Assembly (NCBI GenBank): GCA_036504595.1
Contig: DASXUX010000022.1
Location: 165,882 to 229,881 of the forward strand
Reading direction: 5' to 3'
Source: DASXUX01 sp036504595
GTDB lineage: Bacteria > Planctomycetota > SZUA-567 > H5-PLA8
Length of the DNA stretch: 64,000 nt
Below the pieces are notes generated by a model, which saw only the letters and a list, made by a program, of their open reading frames with translations, made no database searches and was not told where the DNA came from. Both the position numbers and the translations under genes were made by a program. Shown here one piece after another: positions 44,055-53,036 of this stretch; the first letter of the stretch is position 1, and each line of letters opens with the position of its first letter.

Positions 44055-44389
44055 TGGGATGCTCGACCTCCTGTCCGGGTTGTATGCTGGTGCCGCTTGC
44101 ACGCGCCCGCGGGTTCTGTTAGCGCCTCTGCACGCACGAGATTGGCGCCAAGAAGCCGGCGCCAATCACGTGCGTGCCACTCCTGTCCGCTGCAGCGCCA
44201 CGGCCCGTACATTAAGCCGGCAGTATTCTTGCATAGACTGCCTTGGGCAGCCTTTTTATAATCCCAATGCAAAACTGTCTCCAGGCGTAAAGTTTTCTAC
44301 TGATGGAAAGCGACGAGCAGCGTCAAAGGTAGTGGGACTGGTACTTGGTGTGTGGTGCTTGGTGAGAAGGACTCTGTGGGCTGACAACT
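44055..44389. other. Intergenic region with palindrome
   Basis: 335 bases between divergent genes. It holds a GTGGCACGC palindrome (44130-44180), a short stem followed by CCTTTTTATAA near 44240-44263 that might act as a terminator or a promoter element, and a GTACTTG/GTGCTTG heptamer-like array at 44339-44366. No gene is seen. Confidence 0.5.
44130..44180. repeat. GTGGCACGC palindrome, copy 3
   Basis: Arms GCACGCACGAGATTGGCGCC and GGCGCCAATCACGTGCGTGC with an eight-base loop and a CAC end. Same family as the copies at 38.2 and 62.4 kb. Confidence 0.7.
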
Positions 44390-45895
44390 ATGGCAGAACA
44401 AAAACGTAATGGCAGGGATGCAGGGGCGGATTACAGAGCGCGGCAGGCTCAACGCCGGATGATCAAGGCGTTTATTTTCGTCATGATTCTGGGCGTGGCG
44501 GTGGGCATGGGCATCGTTTTCAAAGATCAGTTAATTGCGTTGCTGAATCCGCCGCCGGCGCCTCCTCCACCTCCGCCGGCCGTTGTGCAACCGAAACCTG
44601 TGGAGCCGCCGAAAGTCGTTGAGCCGGAAGTTCTAACCCCCACAGCAAAACCGCCGGCACCCATTGAGACCAAACGTGGCGTTCCGCCGCCCGCCTTGGG
44701 CGCAGCACAGACCGGCCCGGAAGATGATGCCGCAAAGGCTCTGGTTGAGCGCGGCCGGGCGCTGATGGAGAAACTGGACTTTGTGCAGGCGGGCAAACTT
44801 TTTAACGAAGCCGGCCAGAAGAAGATCGGCCTCACGATGAAGAACAACGCGGCCGGCTGGGAGAAGAAGGCCAAGGAGTACGACGCGGCTACGCACCACA
44901 TCCCGATTTCGGATTTCGCGACGGCAGAAAATGCGTTTGTGGTTGAGACGCAGGACGGCCGGGAGATGCGCGGGATCATCAAATCGCAGACGGACGACCA
45001 GATTGTTCTGCAGGTGGTGCCGGCCACCAACCCGGCGTCGTTGGGAAAGACGACAATCCCAATACCGGCAATTGATATCAAGGCGCGCAAGGCGCTCACG
45101 CTCGATCAACGCCGCGAGGACTTCCTGCAACTTCTTGGCGGGTTGGAAAGTGGCGCGAGCATCACGCGCAGCACGGACTACTATGACTTGGTCTATATCA
45201 GCAAACGGCTGGGGCTTGGACGCGAGTGTCTGGAGTACCTCAATCGCGCCTACAATGGCGGCAAAGATCACGAAGCCGATCCGTATCTGGGAGACAGTTT
45301 CCGCAAGGAAGTGATCCGCCGCGCGATCGACCGGTGCTCGCTGATGCTGGCCGGCGGGCGAGCGAAACGCTTTGTAGAGGACGAACTGAACAAACTGCTG
45401 CGCACACTGCCGAGTTACGCGGTGGCCGAGGACGAGGTAGAATCTTTCAGAATCAAGATCATGGCGAAAGTGCGCGATGATTTCAAGTCCACGATTCGCT
45501 TAAGCGAAGCAAAGAAGCCGGACGTGGCAGTGGCCGTGGCGACGAAGAAGGCCGAAAAGTCGGCACCTGCGCAAAATGCCAGAGAACTGGTGGCCGAAGA
45601 ACAGATTGAAATCGTCGTCGAAAACGAAGGCGTCACCGGCAAAGGCGCGGCGGCTTCAGTAGTTGCAGATGCGAATGCAAAATACGACGAGGGGATGAAG
45701 GCATACCGCGGTTTCCGGCAGGGAACGAACGGTAACAACAATAAGGTGCTCGAACAGGCGATGCACCTGTTGGAATCGGCAGTCGATATGTACGACAAAG
45801 CCTTGAAGCTAGATCCTACGAACAAGTCAGTGCTCGACCGGCAGACCGAGGCAAACATGATTGTTTACGCCTGTAAAAAGTACAAGACGCTGTGA
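44390..45895 (+). CDS. Anchored Pro-rich protein, TonB-like N-terminus
   Basis: Protein of 501 residues with a short cytoplasmic basic start, one helix at about 24-44, then a periplasmic Pro-rich linker (PPPAPPPPPPAVVQPKPVEPP) reminiscent of TonB or other envelope-spanning proteins. The rest is helical, with a TPR-like end (LLESAVDMYDKALKLDPTNKS). It lacks the TonB C-terminal domain. The ATG at 44390 is weakly preceded by a ribosome site. It probably scaffolds something in the periplasm. Family not recognised. Confidence 0.75.
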   Translation: MAEQKRNGRDAGADYRARQAQRRMIKAFIFVMILGVAVGMGIVFKDQLIALLNPPPAPPPPPPAVVQPKPVEPPKVVEPEVLTPTAKPPAPIETKRGVPPPALGAAQTGPEDDAAKALVERGRALMEKLDFVQAGKLFNEAGQKKIGLTMKNNAAGWEKKAKEYDAATHHIPISDFATAENAFVVETQDGREMRGIIKSQTDDQIVLQVVPATNPASLGKTTIPIPAIDIKARKALTLDQRREDFLQLLGGLESGASITRSTDYYDLVYISKRLGLGRECLEYLNRAYNGGKDHEADPYLGDSFRKEVIRRAIDRCSLMLAGGRAKRFVEDELNKLLRTLPSYAVAEDEVESFRIKIMAKVRDDFKSTIRLSEAKKPDVAVAVATKKAEKSAPAQNARELVAEEQIEIVVENEGVTGKGAAASVVADANAKYDEGMKAYRGFRQGTNGNNNKVLEQAMHLLESAVDMYDKALKLDPTNKSVLDRQTEANMIVYACKKYKTL

Positions 45896-46204
45896 CATTT
45901 TCATGCAAACCACTACTCTATTGTGGTTTAGATGTTCTCCGCTCATTTCGTGCACGTGTTGTGTTAAAATGTGCACAGTGTGGCAAAATGGGCAAAGAAC
46001 GAAAAAATGCTGCTCAAAGTGTCATTTAGAAAACAAAAATCTTTACTTTTTTCGCCGTTTTTCCTAAAATCAGTTCTGTGGCCCGTACAAGTTACGGTCC
46101 GAAAGGTGCACGCGAGGGGAAGCGCGTGCGCTAAGACTTTTCCGAGTTTGGGGTTGTAAGGTGCCAGTCATGCGGCACCGGTCGTCAGTGAGAAGGAGGC
46201 CGAA
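45896..46204. other. Intergenic A/T-rich region
   Basis: 309 bases. A weak hairpin (AAACCAC 45907-45913 with GTGGTTT 45923-45929) follows the Pro-rich gene and may terminate it. The middle (45960-46075) is much more A/T rich than the genes and is the best place for the J-domain gene promoter. Nothing else is recognised. Confidence 0.45.
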
Positions 46205-47014
46205 GTGATTTCAGGAATGATCAACTACTATGAGGTGCTGGAAGTTCAGCCCGAGGCAAACGCCGACGAGATCAAACGCTCGTTCCGGCGCTTGGCGAAG
46301 AAATATCATCCTGATCACAACGCTACGCGCACGAAATGGGCCGAAGCGAAGATGCGCGTCATCCTGAAAGCCTACGATACTTTGATGAACGAGGCCGAGC
46401 GCGCCGACTACGACCGCAAACTCCGGCCGTTCCTGAAAGCTTACCAGGATCCGTATCGAGAGAATCTGGCCAAGCGCACAGACGATCCGGCCGCGCAGTC
46501 GCGCCTGATCCTCTACAACTTGCTAAACGACGATCCGAAAGCGGCGATCGAGATTTACGAACGCATGCGCGCACGCGACGAGAACTTTGAAGTGTGGCAG
46601 TACCTGGACCAGAAGGATTACCTTGACTGCCAGTTCCTGATGGGCGAAGAGTACGAGCGCCAGGGGAACTGGAAGGCCGCGCTGCGCTTCTACGAAAACG
46701 TTTACAACGCCGAGCGGAACTCGCCGATGCGCTTCTTCCTTGAAGAAGTGAAGGACCGCATCCGCGACATCTACTGCAAGAAGGTCGCTCGGCGCTGCAA
46801 GCCCATCGAGTCCGTCAAGATCTACGAGAAGGTGATGGCGATGGGCGTCAGCAAGAAGACTGAAGCGTACTTGCACAAGAAGATCGCAGAGAGCTACTTC
46901 AAGGGCAGCGTCGAGAAGAAGGCCCGCTTCCATCTGCGCCGCGCGTTCGAGCTCGAACCGAAGCTCAAGGGCGCCCAGAAGATCTGCGAGAAGCTCGACG
47001 TCCCGCGGCACTAA
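46205..47014 (+). CDS. J-domain (DnaJ-like) co-chaperone with TPR-like tail
   Basis: Protein of 269 residues. The J domain (about 7-70) has the HPD tripeptide at 35-37 (YHPDHN), needed to stimulate the Hsp70 ATPase. The zinc and G/F regions of DnaJ are absent; the rest is helical with TPR-like repeats (GNWKAALRFYENVYNAERNS), so it is a type III J protein that would bring DnaK to a particular partner. The GTG at 46205 has GGAGG five bases upstream. It is followed by a good terminator. Confidence 0.9.
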   Translation: MISGMINYYEVLEVQPEANADEIKRSFRRLAKKYHPDHNATRTKWAEAKMRVILKAYDTLMNEAERADYDRKLRPFLKAYQDPYRENLAKRTDDPAAQSRLILYNLLNDDPKAAIEIYERMRARDENFEVWQYLDQKDYLDCQFLMGEEYERQGNWKAALRFYENVYNAERNSPMRFFLEEVKDRIRDIYCKKVARRCKPIESVKIYEKVMAMGVSKKTEAYLHKKIAESYFKGSVEKKARFHLRRAFELEPKLKGAQKICEKLDVPRH

Positions 47015-47018
47015 CTCC

Positions 47019-47042
47019 GGTGGCGCCGGCCTCCGTGCCGGC
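47019..47042. repeat. GCCGGCCTCCGTGCCGGC palindrome, intergenic copy
   Basis: One forward unit after the J-domain gene stop, between it and its terminator. Same family as those inside the vWA and permease genes and between ispA and dxs. Confidence 0.75.
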
Positions 47043-47060
47043 GTGCACACCCGCTAAATG

Positions 47061-47090
47061 AAAACTGCCTCCTTCGGGAGGCAGTTTTGT
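47061..47090 (+). terminator. Rho-independent terminator
   Basis: AAAACTGCCTCC pairs perfectly with GGAGGCAGTTTT around a TTCG tetraloop, followed by GTTG. A strong terminator for the J-domain gene, possibly bidirectional. Confidence 0.9.
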
Positions 47091-47154
47091 TGTAGGTTGA
47101 TTTGTCCTTCACTTCGTTTGCGCGCTCGCTATTATGTCCGCCGGAGGGACTCCT

Positions 47155-48477
47155 ATGAGCACGCGACTGTGTGCCGCCACGATCATCCTCCTGCTGATCT
47201 CGTCCGCCCGCGCATCCGATGCTGATAACGCTGACGACACGTATAAGCAGGGTCTTGCCAAGCTGCGCGAAGCGCAGACTGATCACGCTGCACTGGTGCC
47301 TGCGGTGAAGCTTCTCGCCAAGGCTGCGGCCCTGTTTGAGAAGGTCGGCGCTGAGCCCAAGGTGACAGAGATCAACTCGTGCCTCTATTGGGCCAAGAAG
47401 CGCATGACGTTGGCCGACACGAAGCTGCTCGAAGAGCCCGAAGCGGTCAAGAAACTGGATGAAGTCATCAAGCCGCTTGCGGGAACTGATGCCAAGACCA
47501 TGCTGGAGAAGGCCGAGGCGTTTGCGGCCAAAGCCGAACCGCTGCTGGCGGCGGTGCGCCTATTCGAAGTTGCGGACCGGTTCCCCGATTCAACCGAAGG
47601 CAAGAAGGCTATGGGGCTTTGTCTTACGGCGATGGCAAAGATCGGCAGTGAACAACTTGCAGTATACAAACCTGCCACCACCGACGGGAGGGCGTTCATT
47701 CAATCCGAACCGCCGGGAGCGGCGATCCTCGTCGTCGCTGACGACGGAGCGAAGGACACCGGGAAACGGACCCCGAGCCTCATCGACCTGCCGAAAGGTG
47801 CGCAGACGATCGAACTCCGCCTCAAGGGCTGGAAGCCCGTGAGGCAAGCGCTACAGATCGGTGAGACGGTCATTAAGCCAGAGAGGATCGTTCTGTCAGC
47901 TCCAACTACTCAGATCGACGTGCTTTATGAGCCAGGCTGGACGGTTTTCGTTGATGGAAAGTTCGCCAAGGCGTCTGGAAGCCGAAACGCGGAGACTCCA
48001 TGCACGGTAGAACTGCCGTTAGGAAGTCATGAACTCGGACTGGCCAAGGAAGGCTTTTTGGACATCAAGCAGCGTTTCGAGACAATCGAAGGTGGGGTCA
48101 AGGGATCTGGCGGCACATTCTCTAACAGTCTGGAGATCAAGGCGAGGCCAAGCAAGGGAACAAGCGTACTGGCTAACATCGCGCTCAAAGACAAGATCGT
48201 TGGCAAATGGAAGTCCGCACAATACGGCCCATGGACTATATCTTTTAACCCCGAAAAGAACGAGTTCATCTTGTACTCAGAGGGTGTTCGCATCTCATCC
48301 ACTGCTTCGAAAATCATTGACGCGAATACGGTCGTTTTTCGCTGGGTACATAATGACATAATGGTCATGACGTTCGAGAACGAGAAGCCGTATGTATCGT
48401 GCTACCAACCGGCGCAGAAACTTGAGGTTCCGCAGGATGTTCAGTGCGGCTGGAAACAGGTATTCCAGCGGCCGTGA
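47155..48477 (+). CDS. Secreted PEGA-like domain protein
   Basis: Exported protein of 440 residues. The ATG at 47155 follows GGAGGG and begins a signal peptide (RLCAATIILLLISSARAS). A helical region (about 25-170, Ala/Lys-rich, TPR-like) is followed by two PEGA-type beta domains: GAAILVVADDG ending in IELRLKGWKPV, and IDVLYEPGWTVFVDGKF ending in GSHELGLAKEGF. The last 100 residues form a beta-rich domain with VGKWKSAQYGPWTISF, resembling lipocalin-like proteins where strands start WxxxxxGxxxxF. Probably an envelope protein; ligand unknown. Confidence 0.8.
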   Translation: MSTRLCAATIILLLISSARASDADNADDTYKQGLAKLREAQTDHAALVPAVKLLAKAAALFEKVGAEPKVTEINSCLYWAKKRMTLADTKLLEEPEAVKKLDEVIKPLAGTDAKTMLEKAEAFAAKAEPLLAAVRLFEVADRFPDSTEGKKAMGLCLTAMAKIGSEQLAVYKPATTDGRAFIQSEPPGAAILVVADDGAKDTGKRTPSLIDLPKGAQTIELRLKGWKPVRQALQIGETVIKPERIVLSAPTTQIDVLYEPGWTVFVDGKFAKASGSRNAETPCTVELPLGSHELGLAKEGFLDIKQRFETIEGGVKGSGGTFSNSLEIKARPSKGTSVLANIALKDKIVGKWKSAQYGPWTISFNPEKNEFILYSEGVRISSTASKIIDANTVVFRWVHNDIMVMTFENEKPYVSCYQPAQKLEVPQDVQCGWKQVFQRP

Positions 48478-48560
48478 TCGACGTCCGACGATTGTGCCCT
48501 CGATGCCGACAAGTTGACGAAGGTCGGCGATATCAGCGGGGGGCAAATAACAAAGCATGC

Positions 48561-49163
48561 TCATCTTTCAAACGAATGGTCCTGCATTTTGTCGCTTCGT
48601 TCGTTGGGTTCTTCGTGCTTCACGTTCGTGCCGCGATCGTTGTCTTCGCGGCGAGAATCGTGCACGATCTCGACGGGCGCGATGTACTTGTCCAGCACCT
48701 CCAAATGGGCTTGCGCTTCTTGCGGCTTTTCGCGGCTCTGTCCAGTCGGCGCGACGCCGACGCCGTAGCCATAAACCAACTCGCCGCCCAGCCAGTTCTG
48801 AAAGGTGATGAGCGCCAACACCAGCAGTCCGGCCAGAACGTAGGGACCACTAACGGGTAGGCGCTTGGCATAGACATAACCGCGCCAGATCGCCAGGGCT
48901 CCGGCCGCTGCCAAAATAGCAAAGCCAACCCACATGTGAAGATCAACGTAGCGCTCCGCGCCCTCATGAATGGGAATGCTATACATGTCCCACAACCCGG
49001 TCGCGACGGTTACAACACCGCCGACTGCCGCTCCGAAAAGCGTCCACCAGCCGGTGCTGCGCAGGTTGCCGCTCCGGAAGACAAACGCGATCACATCGAA
49101 GATCACCGACAGCGCCAGCAAGGCAATCGGGAAATGCACAAATTCAGGATGATAAACGGGCAT
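48561..49163 (-). CDS. DUF2231-like membrane protein
   Basis: Membrane protein of 200 residues with four helices (about 7-27, 38-58, 76-95 and 105-125) and a charged C-terminal tail. The start MPVYHPEFVHFPIALL contains the H-P-x-x-(V)HFPIAL signature of DUF2231 proteins, which are thought to bind heme or other redox cofactors through such His. The ATG at 49163 (seven bases after GGAGG) is preferred over the one at 49169. Function not established. Confidence 0.8.
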   Translation of the reverse strand: MPVYHPEFVHFPIALLALSVIFDVIAFVFRSGNLRSTGWWTLFGAAVGGVVTVATGLWDMYSIPIHEGAERYVDLHMWVGFAILAAAGALAIWRGYVYAKRLPVSGPYVLAGLLVLALITFQNWLGGELVYGYGVGVAPTGQSREKPQEAQAHLEVLDKYIAPVEIVHDSRREDNDRGTNVKHEEPNERSDKMQDHSFER

Positions 49164-49303
49164 AGGCATGCCTCCTTCGCTATCGATGTTCGCAAGCCAT
49201 GTTCCAAGTGCAGGGTTCAGGGAAATCGTGCATTTGCGCGCGCGAGTTTGACTTGGTTCGGCGCAGAGTTAACTTGCCAGTATCGAGCAGAGGAACGTAT
49301 CGC

Positions 49304-49648
49304 ATGGCAGCAAAGAACAATTCCGCGGAAGGCACGGAAAAGAACTTCGAAACGGCGCTGGCCGAACTGGAGCAGATCGTTTCCGAACTGGAGAGCGGCG
49401 AGAAACCGCTGGATGAAAGTCTGGCGCTTTATGAAAAAGGCGTCGCCGCGCTGAAACATTGCCACGGCATTCTGGACAAAGCCGAAAAGCGCATCCGCCT
49501 GCTGGTGCAAGGGCAGGGTGGAGAGCCGGTTGTTCAAGATGGCGAATTGCCGGCCGAACAGGGAAAAACTCCTAACCGGCGCCTGCCGGTGAAGCCAGCC
49601 AGTTCTCCCCCGCCGGACGAACCGCCCGCATCAGGCGATCCCTTCTAA
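49304..49648 (+). CDS. xseB: Exodeoxyribonuclease VII small subunit
   Basis: Small helical subunit (114 residues) of exonuclease VII, which degrades single-stranded DNA with XseA. The core FETALAELEQIVSELESG, LDESLALYEKGVA and the final LDKAEKRI fit the family; the tail beyond residue 70 is a low-complexity Pro-rich extension. The ATG at 49304 has AGAGGA upstream. No xseA is in the window. xseB-ispA-dxs order is common in bacteria and supports the call. Confidence 0.93.
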   Translation: MAAKNNSAEGTEKNFETALAELEQIVSELESGEKPLDESLALYEKGVAALKHCHGILDKAEKRIRLLVQGQGGEPVVQDGELPAEQGKTPNRRLPVKPASSPPPDEPPASGDPF

Positions 49649-49724
49649 TGACGTGCGGATTCCCTTTGGCAGGCTGTTGACGCGGGATACCGGCAGCGAC
49701 AGAATACGCCGTCTTTTGCAGAAG

Positions 49725-49809
49725 GTGACGAGTGGCGTGTGACGGGTGATGGGGGGAGCGGCTTGCCACAGGCCCAATCACCCCTCACGCGTCACCCGTA
49801 ACCCGTGAA
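49725..49809. repeat. Inverted pair of heptamer arrays (GTGACGG)
   Basis: GTGACGA/GTGACGG units at 49725-49751 face reverse-complement CGTCACC-type units at 49776-49809, bracketing 25 bases; the second array ends at the ribosome site of ispA. Confidence 0.75.
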
Positions 49810-49820
49810 CGGAGGTTTCA

Positions 49821-50768
49821 TTGGCTACACGGAACAGAAAATCCATTCCGCGAATGAGCGCGCGCAAGGTTGTGGCGGCGGATTCCGTTGCCGCGACGGC
49901 GAAGGCGTACCTGGACAGCACCTGCGAATTTGTGAACGGGCATTTGGACCGCGTTCTTCCGGGCGAGGACGTGAGCCCGGAGACTCTGCACAAGGCGATG
50001 CGCTACTCCGTGTTTGCTGGCGGCAAACGCTTGCGGCCGGCACTGGTTCTGGCCTCAGCCGAAGCAGTGGGCGGCTCGCGCGAAGACGCAGTCGCTCCGG
50101 CCTGCGCTGTGGAGATGATCCATACGTACTCCCTGATCCACGACGACCTTCCGGATATGGACAACGACGATCTGCGTCGCGGACGGCCCACGTGCCACAA
50201 AGTCTTTGGCAACGCGATGGCGATTCTGGCCGGCGATGGATTGCTCACCTACGCATTTGAAGTGCTGACGGGCACTCGGCGAGCCGAGGCTGTTTCCGGC
50301 GTTGTGCGCGCGATCGCTCAAGGGGTCGGCACCCAGGGCATGGTGGGCGGACAAGTGCTGGACATACAGGGCGAGGGCAAAACGCCGACCTTGGATTCAG
50401 TGCAGGCCATTCACAAATGGAAGACGGCCGCACTCATCGCGGCATGCTGCGAAGCTGGCGCTTTGGCCGGTGGTGCAAATGCTGCGGAGCACGAGCATTT
50501 GCGCACGTATGGCCAGAAGATTGGTCTGGCCTTCCAAATTGTGGACGATATACTCGACATAACCGCGTCGTCGGAAGCGTTGGGAAAAACCCCAGGCAAA
50601 GACGCCCGTACGGGCAAGGCGACCTACCCTGCCGTGCTGGGGATCGAAAAAGCCCGTGAGGAAGCTGACCGCTTAGCCAGAGAAGCCTTCGCGGCGTTGA
50701 AGATTCTTGGCCCACGCAGCCGCAACCTGGAAGCGCTGGGCCGTTTTGTGGTTGAACGACAGTCGTAA
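49821..50768 (+). CDS. ispA: Polyprenyl synthetase (farnesyl/geranylgeranyl diphosphate synthase)
   Basis: Trans-isoprenyl diphosphate synthase of 315 residues, extending dimethylallyl diphosphate with isopentenyl diphosphate. First Asp-rich motif DDLPD (108-112), second DDILD (242-246), plus GGKRLRP at 68-74. The start is a TTG with GGAGG five bases before it. The region just ahead of the first motif (MIHTYSLIHDD) fits short-chain (C15-C20) synthases. Directly followed by dxs, which makes precursor for the same pathway. Confidence 0.93.
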   Translation: MATRNRKSIPRMSARKVVAADSVAATAKAYLDSTCEFVNGHLDRVLPGEDVSPETLHKAMRYSVFAGGKRLRPALVLASAEAVGGSREDAVAPACAVEMIHTYSLIHDDLPDMDNDDLRRGRPTCHKVFGNAMAILAGDGLLTYAFEVLTGTRRAEAVSGVVRAIAQGVGTQGMVGGQVLDIQGEGKTPTLDSVQAIHKWKTAALIAACCEAGALAGGANAAEHEHLRTYGQKIGLAFQIVDDILDITASSEALGKTPGKDARTGKATYPAVLGIEKAREEADRLAREAFAALKILGPRSRNLEALGRFVVERQS

Positions 50769-50770
50769 AA

Positions 50771-50833
50771 GTAGGGCGGGCCTCCGTGCCCGCCACGTAA
50801 GGAAACAGAGGCGGGCAGGGACGCCCGCCCTAC
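50771..50833. repeat. Facing palindrome pair between ispA and dxs
   Basis: Two units, GGCGGGCCTCCGTGCCCGCC-like (50771-50794) and its inverted partner (50810-50833), with outer ends GTAGGGC and GCCCTAC, form a long fold-back in the ispA-dxs gap. Related to the GCCGGCCTCCGTGCCGGC family by its core. Confidence 0.8.
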
Positions 50834-50862
50834 CTGCAGTGGGGCTTGAGGCTGCGCCATCG

Positions 50863-52875
50863 ATGAGTGATCAGCATACGGTGTCAGGTCCGGATCTGCA
50901 CACGCCGGTTCGCCTTCTTAAGCCGCTGGAAGACGTTGCGCACCGGGCCGGCGCGGCTGTAGGCGCTCAGCGGCCCATCATCGCCTGCCCGATTGCTCGT
51001 CCGTTCCTGAAGAACCTAACCAGCCCAGCCGACGTGAAACTGATTCCGGTCGAATACCTGCCCGAACTGGCGCAGGAAATTCGCGAGAAGATCGATGCGA
51101 CCGTGCAAGTCACGGGCGGGCATCTGGCATCGAATCTGGGCGTCACCGACCTGACGATCGCGCTGCATCGCGTCTTTGATTTTTCGAAAGACCGCCTGGT
51201 GCTCGACGTTGGCCATCAGGTCTATGCGCACAAGCTGCTTACCGGCCGTTTCGCCAAGTTCCACACGCTGCGCCAGCAAGGCGGCATCTCCGGCTACCCG
51301 AATCCGGCCGAAAGCTCCTACGACCTGTTCATGACCGCTCACGCCGGCTGCGCGGTCGGTTCCGCGATTGGCCTGGCCGTCGGCGATCGTCTTCAGGGGC
51401 GGCAAAATCATTCAGTCGCCGTGGTCGGCGATGGAGCGGCGACGTGCGGTCTGGTCTACGAAGCGTTGAACCATGCGGGCGAACTAAAAGAGAACCTGCT
51501 GGTTATCCTCAATGATAACGGCTGCTCCATCGCGCCGACGACCGGCGCGCTCTCGGCGACCTGCACCGACATCAAGGCCAGTCATTTCTTCAAGTCGGTC
51601 AAAGGCAAGAGCAAGGCGTGGCTGGAAAAAATCCCGTACGTCGGCAAGGAAGTCGAACGCATCGCCGAACGCACGTTCGAAGTGATGCAGAAGGCCGCCA
51701 ACGCGCCCGGCGCGATCTTCATGGACCTGGGCTTCCGCTATTACGGCCCGGTCGATGGCCATGACATTGAATCACTTCTGCGCTGGCTGGCCGAGATGAA
51801 ATCGGTCAAAGGACCGAAGCTGCTCCACGTCGTCACTCGGAAAGGTTACGGCCTGCCATGGGCTGCGAAAGACCCCTACACATGGCACGGCGCCAAGCCT
51901 TACGAAGTGGAAGGTTCGGACGCCCACATCAAGAAGGGCGCTCCAACTCCACCCGCGTACACGAAGGTCATCAGCGACGCGATCATTGAAGTCGCCAAAA
52001 AAGACGAGAAGGTCGTGGCGATCACCGCCGCGATGCCCGATGGCACCGGCCTGGTCAACTTCCAGAAGGCATTCCCAAAGCGCTACTTCGACGTTGGAAT
52101 CTGCGAAGAGCACGCATTGGTGTTCGGCGCCGCGTTGGCCAAGAGCGGTCTCAAGCCGGCCGTGTTCATCTACTCTGCGTTCCTCCAGCGCGCGGTCGAT
52201 CAGCTCATGCATGAGTTGTCGTTGCAGGGCGGCATGCCGATGGTGGTCTGCCTGGACCGCGCGGGTGTCGTTGGCGATGACGGTCCGACGCACCACGGTG
52301 TTTTTGACATCGCGTACTCGCGCGTCTTCCCGCATCTGGTTCTCGCCGCGCCAAAGGACAAGCCGGAAGCCGAAGCGATGATTGCGTGGGCCGTCGATTC
52401 GGGCAAGTCGGTCGTCATTCGCTATCCGCGCGACAATGTTCCGAGCGCGCCACTGGCCAGCGAATTGAAACGGATCGAACTGGGCAAAGGCGAAATCCTG
52501 CGCCATGGCGAGAAAGTCGCGGTGCTTGCGTACGGCAGCCAGGTGGTTCACGCAATGGAAGCCGCCGACACGTTGGCCGAACAAGACGGCGTGAAGATCA
52601 CGGTGGCGAACGCGCGCTTCTGCAAACCGTTCGATGGAGAACTGCTTAGGGAGTTGATCGAAAAGCACGACCGCGTGATCACGGTGGAAGACCATCAACT
52701 GATGAACGGCTTCGGCAGCGCCGCTCTGGAAGAAGCCAACGCTCTAGGCTTGGACGCCCGCAAGATCGTGCGCCTCGGCTACGCCGACCAGTACATCCCG
52801 CACGGCCCACGCCCCTGGCAGCTCGCGCAAGCCGGAATTGACGCGGCGGGGATTATGGCGGCGGTCAGAAGATAG
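50863..52875 (+). CDS. dxs: 1-deoxy-D-xylulose-5-phosphate synthase
   Basis: Thiamine-diphosphate enzyme of 670 residues that makes 1-deoxyxylulose 5-phosphate from pyruvate and glyceraldehyde 3-phosphate, the first step of the MEP pathway. The ThDP motif runs from GDG (189-191) to NDN (217-219). The active-site His is in GGHLASNLG (His87) and the Glu in GICEEHA. A transketolase-like C-terminal domain is complete. The N-terminus has about 40 extra residues before the usual start. The ATG at 50863 has GAGG upstream. The loop SYDLFMTAHAG differs from the usual YDxFGTGHSST. Confidence 0.95.
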   Translation: MSDQHTVSGPDLHTPVRLLKPLEDVAHRAGAAVGAQRPIIACPIARPFLKNLTSPADVKLIPVEYLPELAQEIREKIDATVQVTGGHLASNLGVTDLTIALHRVFDFSKDRLVLDVGHQVYAHKLLTGRFAKFHTLRQQGGISGYPNPAESSYDLFMTAHAGCAVGSAIGLAVGDRLQGRQNHSVAVVGDGAATCGLVYEALNHAGELKENLLVILNDNGCSIAPTTGALSATCTDIKASHFFKSVKGKSKAWLEKIPYVGKEVERIAERTFEVMQKAANAPGAIFMDLGFRYYGPVDGHDIESLLRWLAEMKSVKGPKLLHVVTRKGYGLPWAAKDPYTWHGAKPYEVEGSDAHIKKGAPTPPAYTKVISDAIIEVAKKDEKVVAITAAMPDGTGLVNFQKAFPKRYFDVGICEEHALVFGAALAKSGLKPAVFIYSAFLQRAVDQLMHELSLQGGMPMVVCLDRAGVVGDDGPTHHGVFDIAYSRVFPHLVLAAPKDKPEAEAMIAWAVDSGKSVVIRYPRDNVPSAPLASELKRIELGKGEILRHGEKVAVLAYGSQVVHAMEAADTLAEQDGVKITVANARFCKPFDGELLRELIEKHDRVITVEDHQLMNGFGSAALEEANALGLDARKIVRLGYADQYIPHGPRPWQLAQAGIDAAGIMAAVRR

Positions 52876-53036
52876 GGTTCAGGGGTCGGGGTTCAGGGTT
52901 CAGGGTTCAGGGTTGCAGATGTGTGCCACTGCTGGCTTGAGTGCGCTTCAGCACACTCTCCCGCAGTGCTTCATTAGGACGCGCCGAACTCTCGCTCGGC
53001 GCACCACTCACCACTCACCAAGTACCACTCACCAAA
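52874..53036. repeat. Heptamer arrays (GGGTTCA and CACTCAC)
   Basis: GGGTTCA units at 52874-52915 follow the dxs stop; CACTCAC/CACTCAC-type units at 52999-53036 precede the htrA stop. Both have a seven-base period but the unit sequences are unrelated. Confidence 0.75.
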